NCBI GenBank assembly: GCA_009787785.1
Contig: WQSR01000027.1
Coordinates: 1-37,245, forward strand
Reading direction: 5' to 3'
DNA: 37,245 bases
Source: Defluviitaleaceae bacterium
Lineage (GTDB): Bacteria; Bacillota; Clostridia; Lachnospirales; WQUN01
The translations under genes and the position numbers were made by a program. This document shows, piece after piece, positions 32,656 to 37,245 of this stretch; position 1 is the first letter of the stretch; every line of letters starts with the position of its first letter. The notes beneath the pieces are model-generated. The model did not search any database. It saw only the letters and a list, made by a program, of their open reading frames with translations, and was not told the DNA's origin.

Positions 32656-34236
32656 TCACCACAACAGCAAAGCCGCGAGGAAAATCCCCATGGAGGCGCA
32701 AACAGATTTGAAGCCAAAGCTGACCGCGCCCAAGCGGCTTAGCAGGGCATTCCCCTTCACCACATATTTATATATAAGATACCCCACCAGCGCGCAAACG
32801 ATGAAAATAATTGATTTTTGCGCGTAGCTCCATATTTGTATACCCACGGAATAACGGAAGAAGAAATAGATGAACTGCGTACCCATAATTCCGCCCGCCA
32901 GACAAACCACGCCCATGACAATCACGGGGATGGACTTGCACACCTCCGCCTTGGGGGAATCGCCGCGCAGCTCGCTTTGGCCAAAGAACATGGAGGAGAA
33001 TTTCATAAACGAAATAATCGTCCCCAGGCTCAACGCGATGGTGACAGCCAAAATCAACGGGCCCACATCCGAGGAAATAAAATACTTCGACACGCTCCCG
33101 ATGAAAAACGGCGCGCCCACAATGCCCAGCACCGCCGCCGCGGTGGCCGCGCCCACAATGGGCATACGTTTGAACACACCCCGTATTTCGTTGACATTGG
33201 ACGTACCGTAGGAATGGATGATAATACCCGAGCTCAGGAAGAGGGTCGTCTTGAACATGGCATGGCTGAAAATATGGTACAGCCCGCCGATGTAGGCGTA
33301 TTCGTTGCCCAGGCTGATGCCCACGGTGATTAAACCGATTTGCGAAATGGTGTGGTAGGCCAGAATCATCTTGATATGGGACTGGCATATGGCCATCACC
33401 GCGCCGAAGATGCCGGTGAAGATACCGATGGCCAAAAATAAATCATGGGCGGCGATGGGCTCAAATATTTCCTGGAAGCGGATAAATAGATACAAGGATG
33501 TCTTCGCCTGCAAGCCGGACAAGACAGCGGCCACCACGGTGGGGGACTTTCTATAGATATTGGTCTTGGGCGTCCAGCTGAAAAAGGGTATCAAGGTATT
33601 TTTGAAGGCAATCGCCGTCATAAGCAGTGCGTAGGGTAGCAGTAAATTCCCCGCGTCCATCCCGGCCAGCGCGTAAGTAACCCTTTCCATATCCATGGCA
33701 CCCGTTATCCGGTACACATACCCAAGGCCCAGCAGATAAAACTGTATAGAAACCACGTTGGCCAGCAAAAACACCTTGCCATGGAAGATGTTTCGTTTCT
33801 TGCGGTCATACATGGCCAGAATAACGGTGACAAGGGTACTGACCTCGATGAGGACAAAGACATTGAACAAATCCCCGGAGAGGAAAAGCCCGATGAAGGA
33901 AGCCTCCAATACAAACATCAAAAACCAAAAGGTACGGGCGTCCCTCCTGTCCTTATACGAATAGGAATACACCGAAACCGCCAGGAAAATAAACGTCGTC
34001 AGCATAACAAAAATAGCGGACAAACTATTCGCCCGTAAAATTATCCCCAATATATCGTCATAACTGCCCACAATGGTAATCACTTCCGCGTCCCGGGTAA
34101 TCATCACCAAATAAATAGACGCCACAAACAACGCAGACTGAAACACTATCGAAATAATCTTAGCCGTTATATTCGTGGAAAATATAAATAACAAAACCGC
34201 AAGCAAAACCGGGACAATAACCAAAAATGTCAGCAT
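32656..34236 (-). CDS. Mrp/Mbh antiporter large subunit (MnhD/MbhH-like)
   Basis: The 526-residue protein has about fourteen membrane helices and the antiporter-like core of complex I subunits. Visible motifs are LEASFIGLFLSGDLFNVFVLIEVSTLVTVI with the conserved helix-5 Glu, the helix-7 region KNTLIPFFSWTPKTNIYRKSPTVVAAVLSGLQAKTSLYLFIR with conserved Lys, and SHAMFKTTLFLSSG. It moves protons or cations as part of the six-protein module. It is the last gene of the module, 4 bases after the MnhC-like gene. Confidence 0.92.
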   Translation of the reverse strand: MLTFLVIVPVLLAVLLFIFSTNITAKIISIVFQSALFVASIYLVMITRDAEVITIVGSYDDILGIILRANSLSAIFVMLTTFIFLAVSVYSYSYKDRRDARTFWFLMFVLEASFIGLFLSGDLFNVFVLIEVSTLVTVILAMYDRKKRNIFHGKVFLLANVVSIQFYLLGLGYVYRITGAMDMERVTYALAGMDAGNLLLPYALLMTAIAFKNTLIPFFSWTPKTNIYRKSPTVVAAVLSGLQAKTSLYLFIRFQEIFEPIAAHDLFLAIGIFTGIFGAVMAICQSHIKMILAYHTISQIGLITVGISLGNEYAYIGGLYHIFSHAMFKTTLFLSSGIIIHSYGTSNVNEIRGVFKRMPIVGAATAAAVLGIVGAPFFIGSVSKYFISSDVGPLILAVTIALSLGTIISFMKFSSMFFGQSELRGDSPKAEVCKSIPVIVMGVVCLAGGIMGTQFIYFFFRYSVGIQIWSYAQKSIIFIVCALVGYLIYKYVVKGNALLSRLGAVSFGFKSVCASMGIFLAALLLW

Positions 34237-34240
34237 AGCA

Positions 34241-34615
34241 TCAATCGCCTTCCACTTCTTCGAGCTTTTTCCAGTCTGCCGTGCCGTGTAGCCGGTACAG
34301 GGCGTTGAACATGGTGATTATCACCGCGACAACCGAGAAGCCGATAATAATGGCGGTCAGGGTCAAGGCTTGGGGCAAGGGGTCGGCGATGCGCTCCATG
34401 TAGTCCAGCAGTGCCGGGTCATAGATAATGGGGGGGATGGGCGTGGCGGTATCCTCCCGGCCCAGCTTCAGCCAGAACATGATTACCGCTGTTTGGATGA
34501 GCATGACAAAAATAATGGATTTTATCATGTTCTTGCTGGTGATAATCCCGAAGAAGGAAATGAAAAATAAGGCAAGCGAAAATATTTCCAGATTTTCCGT
34601 GTTAAAAATCCCCAT
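34241..34615 (-). CDS. Mrp/Mbh antiporter subunit C (MnhC/MbhG-like)
   Basis: From ATG 34615 the protein is 124 residues with three membrane helices, matching MnhC/NuoK size. It has the NuoK-like LALFFISFFGIITSKNMIKSIIFVMLIQTAVIMFWLKLG and DPLPQALTLTAIIIGFSVVAVIITMF, where PQALTLTAIVIG is the hallmark. The longer upstream frame to 34822 is not used, since MnhC proteins begin near this Met and a GGGGA ribosome site sits before it. It lies between the fused DEF gene and the MnhD-like gene. Confidence 0.92.
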   Translation of the reverse strand: MGIFNTENLEIFSLALFFISFFGIITSKNMIKSIIFVMLIQTAVIMFWLKLGREDTATPIPPIIYDPALLDYMERIADPLPQALTLTAIIIGFSVVAVIITMFNALYRLHGTADWKKLEEVEGD

Positions 34616-34620
34616 GTCCC

Positions 34621-35568
34621 CTACTCCCGTTCGATGGTGATGTATCGGTAGAAAAGCACGAAGAAGGCGCAGGCCACCTTCAGCCCGATGAGCAAGTTCA
34701 TAATAATGAGATACACGCTTTGGTAAATGGGTACGATGGCGGCGGGCATATAGGTAGCCGCCCCAAGGAATACGGCGATGGCCGTAACCACGATAATGAT
34801 GGCGAAAATAAATTCCTCCCACTGGAGCACATTCTTGACGGAAATGTCATAGATATCGTACACCATGTACCTGCATATAAAAAAGGTAGCCAGGGCCAGT
34901 CCCCCCTGGAAGCCTCCCCCCGCCGAAATATGCCCGTTGATAATCAAATACGCGCCAAAGGCCACGATGATGGGGCATATGATGCGCAAAGAAAGGGCGG
35001 CCACCCGGGAGGTTTCGATTTCGCTGTGGCTTCCGTCGGCAACCTGGGTTTTTTCCGAGTAGGACATGTGGGTGACGGCCACCACGGCAATGACCAAAAT
35101 CAACGCCTCAAAGAGGGTATCGTACACCCGGTAGCCCAGGTAAATCGCCGTTACGGCGTTTTCGCCGCCCACATCGGTCATAAACCGCTGTAGGTACAAA
35201 TGCTTCAGGTAATGGGAGGGCTCTATCCCCGGAATAAAATAAATCACCAGGAAAAACAATCCGACGCACAGCACCAGAGCCGGTACGGCCTTCACCGCCT
35301 TGCGGGCAAGGGACTCCCCCTTCGCGCTGTCCTTCTCCACGTTTTCCTTGCGGCTGTAGTATTTCTCTATGCAGATGATAAAGAAAATCGAGGCAAAGGC
35401 GGCGATGGCCGCCTCCGCCATGGCCACGTCGGGTGATCCCAGCAGAAAATAGGCTACGGAGGTTATCAGCGAGAAGATGCTAAAGTAAATAATCAGGCGG
35501 TACGTCCGGGTTTCAAAGACGATGGCCAGCGAGCTGACTATCCACAATACCAGCAAGCCCTGGGTCAT
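34621..35568 (-). CDS. Fused Mrp/Mbh antiporter subunits (MbhD-MbhE-MbhF / DUF4040-MrpA C-term-MnhB)
   Basis: The 315-residue protein joins three units usually separate. Residues 1-70 match DUF4040/MbhD, with LLGSPDVAMAEAAIAAFASIFFI. Residues 90-170 match MbhE, the C-terminal part of MrpA, with TDVGGENAVTAIYLGYRVYDTLFEALILV. Residues 185-315 match MnhB/MbhF, with LIINGHISAGGGFQGGLALA. There is no large MrpA antiporter domain. The ATG overlaps the MnhG-like stop as ATGA. The fusion would fix the stoichiometry of these small subunits. Confidence 0.88.
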   Translation of the reverse strand: MTQGLLVLWIVSSLAIVFETRTYRLIIYFSIFSLITSVAYFLLGSPDVAMAEAAIAAFASIFFIICIEKYYSRKENVEKDSAKGESLARKAVKAVPALVLCVGLFFLVIYFIPGIEPSHYLKHLYLQRFMTDVGGENAVTAIYLGYRVYDTLFEALILVIAVVAVTHMSYSEKTQVADGSHSEIETSRVAALSLRIICPIIVAFGAYLIINGHISAGGGFQGGLALATFFICRYMVYDIYDISVKNVLQWEEFIFAIIIVVTAIAVFLGAATYMPAAIVPIYQSVYLIIMNLLIGLKVACAFFVLFYRYITIERE

Positions 35569-35894
35569 GACTTTTCCCCCTCCTCGGCCTCGGCGGCAAG
35601 CTCATGGCCGCTACGGTAGGCCGAGCGCGCCAGAATATGGGCGACAAAGGGATTCAGCACCAGCATGATAATCAAAATAATAAACAGCTTCCCCGTAAAA
35701 AAACTCAGCCCATGCCGGAAGGCAAAACCGATGACAAAGGACAACAGCCCCACGGTGTCTATTTTCGAGGCGACCAAAATGCGCGGGTAGAAATCCTTCA
35801 GCACAAAAAGGGACACGGCCCCGAAAATCATGCAAAACACGCCGAAGCCGATGATAATATTGCCGATTAGTTGCCAGATGTTTTCAATGCCCAT
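35565..35894 (-). CDS. Mrp/Mbh antiporter subunit G (MnhG/MbhC-like)
   Basis: From ATG 35894 the protein is 109 residues with three membrane helices. It has the MnhG pattern FGAVSLFVLKDFYPRILVASKIDTVGLLSFVIGFAF, the MnhG hallmark, and a charged acidic C-terminal tail EAEEGEKS. ATG 35894 follows AGGGAG. The longer frame to 35978 lacks a ribosome site and adds untypical residues. It overlaps the MnhF-like gene by 11 bases. Confidence 0.9.
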   Translation of the reverse strand: MGIENIWQLIGNIIIGFGVFCMIFGAVSLFVLKDFYPRILVASKIDTVGLLSFVIGFAFRHGLSFFTGKLFIILIIMLVLNPFVAHILARSAYRSGHELAAEAEEGEKS

Positions 35895-36159
35895 CTTTTT
35901 TCTCCCTCTTCTTATCCAGCCGGCTCTTCGAGAAAAACAAGGCCAAAAAAATAATGCCGATAAAGCCGGAAAGGGCATAAATTATCGCAAAGTCCAGCAA
36001 AAATGACATATCATAGATAGACGCCACCACGATAATCAGCACAATGACCTTGCTGGCGATAAGGTTCAGGCCCAACAGCCTGTCCCATATGGTGGGGCCC
36101 ATGAATGCCCGCGTAATATAAGCACTCAGCAAAACGGCCAATATCCAAAAGACTATCAT
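35884..36159 (-). CDS. Mrp/Mbh antiporter subunit F (MnhF/MbhB-like)
   Basis: The 91-residue protein has three membrane helices with the MnhF signature RAFMGPTIWDRLLGLNLIASKVIVLIIVVASIYDMSFLLDFAIIYALSGFIGII. It ends in a basic cytoplasmic tail, FFSKSRLDKKREKKDGH. It begins 1 base after the MnhE-like stop and overlaps the MnhG-like gene, so the subunits are made together. Confidence 0.92.
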   Translation of the reverse strand: MIVFWILAVLLSAYITRAFMGPTIWDRLLGLNLIASKVIVLIIVVASIYDMSFLLDFAIIYALSGFIGIIFLALFFSKSRLDKKREKKDGH

Positions 36160-36160
36160 C

Positions 36161-36646
36161 TCAGCTATCCCGCTGGGCTTTAAGCAGCCGCCGTTCCAGT
36201 TTTTGCTTCAGTTGCCTATCCGCCGCCGCCGCGTCGGCGGGCGCGTTTTTGTCCCGTATCCAAAGGAGCGTCACCCTGTCCTCGTCCAAATCCAATAAAA
36301 CCGAACCCGGCGTGAGGGTAATGGAATCCACCAGTATCACCCGCAATGCCTCCGATTTTATTTCTGTTTTGACCGTAACGATATCCACCTTCGCGCCTTG
36401 CAATATCATCCGCATAATTTGAAAGCCCGCCACGTATATCTGCCCGATTAAATACAGGGGAAAGGTGGCGAGCTTTATATAACGTACGCTGGAAATCTCC
36501 TGCAAGGGCAGGAGCCTGGCCACAAAAAAAACAACAACAGTGCTCGTCACAAGCCCTATAAGCGCGCCACTCAAAGAGATTTCCTCCATGAGGATAACCA
36601 GCACAAGCGTCAACGCCGGAATAACAAATATATTTCGCTTGCTCAT
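36161..36646 (-). CDS. Mrp/Mbh antiporter subunit E (MnhE/MbhA-like)
   Basis: The 161-residue protein has two N-terminal membrane helices and a soluble C-terminal domain. The MnhE hallmarks are ARLLPLQEISSVRYIKLATFPLYLIGQIYVAGFQIMRMIL and SITLTPGSVLLDLDEDRVTLLWI. It is first in the antiporter run. ATG 36646 follows AAGGGTG, and a TATAAT box lies at 36688-36683, giving a leader of about 30 bases. Confidence 0.92.
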   Translation of the reverse strand: MSKRNIFVIPALTLVLVILMEEISLSGALIGLVTSTVVVFFVARLLPLQEISSVRYIKLATFPLYLIGQIYVAGFQIMRMILQGAKVDIVTVKTEIKSEALRVILVDSITLTPGSVLLDLDEDRVTLLWIRDKNAPADAAAADRQLKQKLERRLLKAQRDS

Positions 36647-36682
36647 GAAAACACCCTTGCCATCGTCTTTATGCCAAAAGTG

Positions 36683-36688
36683 ATTATA
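36683..36688 (-). promoter_or_regulatory. Putative -10 box of the antiporter operon
   Basis: On the minus strand, TATAAT lies about 37 bases before the MnhE-like start. The -35 region at 17-base spacing (AGCTAT) is poor, so an activator or alternative sigma factor may be needed. Confidence 0.5.
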
Positions 36689-36710
36689 GTACTTCTTTCA
36701 GCAAATAGCT

Positions 36711-36749
36711 ACCATGTATTGCTATCGTGTATTGCTATCGTGTAATGTT
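36711..36749. repeat. 13-bp imperfect tandem repeat, three units
   Basis: ACCATGTATTGCT, ATCGTGTATTGCT and ATCGTGTAATGTT follow one another at 36711-36749. The run lies just upstream of the antiporter promoter and next to the left end of repeat copy B. It may be slippage at the boundary of the repeat element. Confidence 0.7.
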
Positions 36750-37245
36750 AATTTAATTCACCACTCACCATGGGGTGATAAGCCGCGTAGAGGGGTGAAG
36801 GGGGGTGAATGGCCCGCGCTGGCACGTCACCGCTCATGAACGGCTCTGTGCGGCAAGTACTCGCGTTGGTCTTCTTTCAGAAGCCTCAACGCCGAGTACA
36901 TAAGCCGCCCATTCGCCGTTAATTTCGCGTTGCCGCGAGACGCGCTTGCCCATTCACCCCCCTTCACCCCACCACACTCCCTACTCGCAGGTATGTGGTG
37001 AGTAATTTTACTTGCACTACCCCACCCGTAGCTTGCGGGCGTTCACGGGTAATGAAATTACTCTGTCACGTTGATTGGGTGTCTTTTGTGTCGTGGGAGG
37101 GGGCGGAGGTAAGGGTTGCGAATAACTAACGCAGTGTATGTGTGAGCGGCAAGCGCGTCTCGCGGGAAGGCGAAATTAACGGCGAATGGGCGGCTTAGTA
37201 CTTGGCGTTCGGCTCGCGGAGCGAGACTAACGCAAGTACTTGCCG
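36746..37245. repeat. Large inverted-repeat element, copy B (truncated by window edge)
   Basis: This copy parallels copy A in the same orientation. It begins TGTTAATTTAATT (36746) and shares the block GGGGGGTGAATGGCCCGCGC (about 36799-36818). Its module 1 inner stem-loop is at 36857-36899, the central hairpin at 37000-37063 with loop TTGCGGGCGT (37033-37042), and module 2 starts near 37070 and continues off the edge. Overall it is clearly similar but not identical to copy A. The differences in stems are often paired, so the fold is kept. No gene is seen in it. Confidence 0.85.

Overview
The window looks like part of the chromosome of a Gram-positive-type anaerobe, most likely an uncultured Clostridia relative. 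This placement is an inference from strong AGGAGG-type ribosome sites, secreted proteins with Firmicutes-like signal peptides, stand-alone zinc-ribbon membrane proteins, VanS/VanR-like two-component genes beside an FtsX-type ABC transporter, and a MoxR/DUF58 cluster. No rRNA, tRNA, CRISPR array, transposase or phage gene is visible, and GC content looks moderately high. The long form of serine hydroxymethyltransferase and the 7TMR-DISM kinase also occur in spirochaetes, so the phylum is not certain.

Layout. (1) 1-4989, minus strand: a 7TMR-DISM histidine kinase, an OmpR-type regulator, a receiver-only protein whose phosphorylatable Asp is Glu, and the first 582 residues of a secreted repeat protein that runs off the left edge. 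(2) 4990-5387: an intergenic region with direct repeats, hairpins and a very strong terminator. (3) 5388-16746, minus strand: one long, tightly packed run of genes that may be a single operon. Its order of transcription is a membrane protein, DUF4129-like, DUF4350-like, MoxR ATPase, DUF58, RDD protein, a small frameshifted gene, a flavoprotein, an HD hydrolase, folD, glyA and two zinc-ribbon proteins. (4) 16793-21702, plus strand: a rhomboid protease, a small membrane protein, and a four-gene SiaABCD-like module (PP2C phosphatase, diguanylate cyclase, SiaB-type kinase, SiaC/DUF1987 target). (5) 21699-26260, minus strand: a small membrane protein, response regulator, histidine kinase, ABC ATPase and FtsX permease, with an apparent regulated promoter and hairpin ahead of the transporter genes. 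(6) 26315-26930: large inverted-repeat element, copy A. (7) 27027-30676, plus strand: SagB-like nitroreductase, GH43 glycosidase and YibE/F membrane protein, overlapping or touching. (8) 30666-36646, minus strand: a six-gene Mrp/Mbh-type cation/proton antiporter module, then a receiver-GGDEF cyclase and an oligogalacturonate-lyase-like propeller. (9) 36746 to the right edge: the truncated copy B of the large repeat.

The main biological themes are signalling and membrane energetics. Two diguanylate cyclases, one inside a phosphatase/kinase partner-switch module, point to c-di-GMP control. The MoxR/DUF58 cluster shares a transcription unit with the one-carbon enzymes GlyA and FolD. The best candidates for something undescribed are the two diverged ~600-bp repeats, whose hairpins are preserved by compensatory base changes, and the Sia-like module with soluble sensor domains in place of the membrane sensor.
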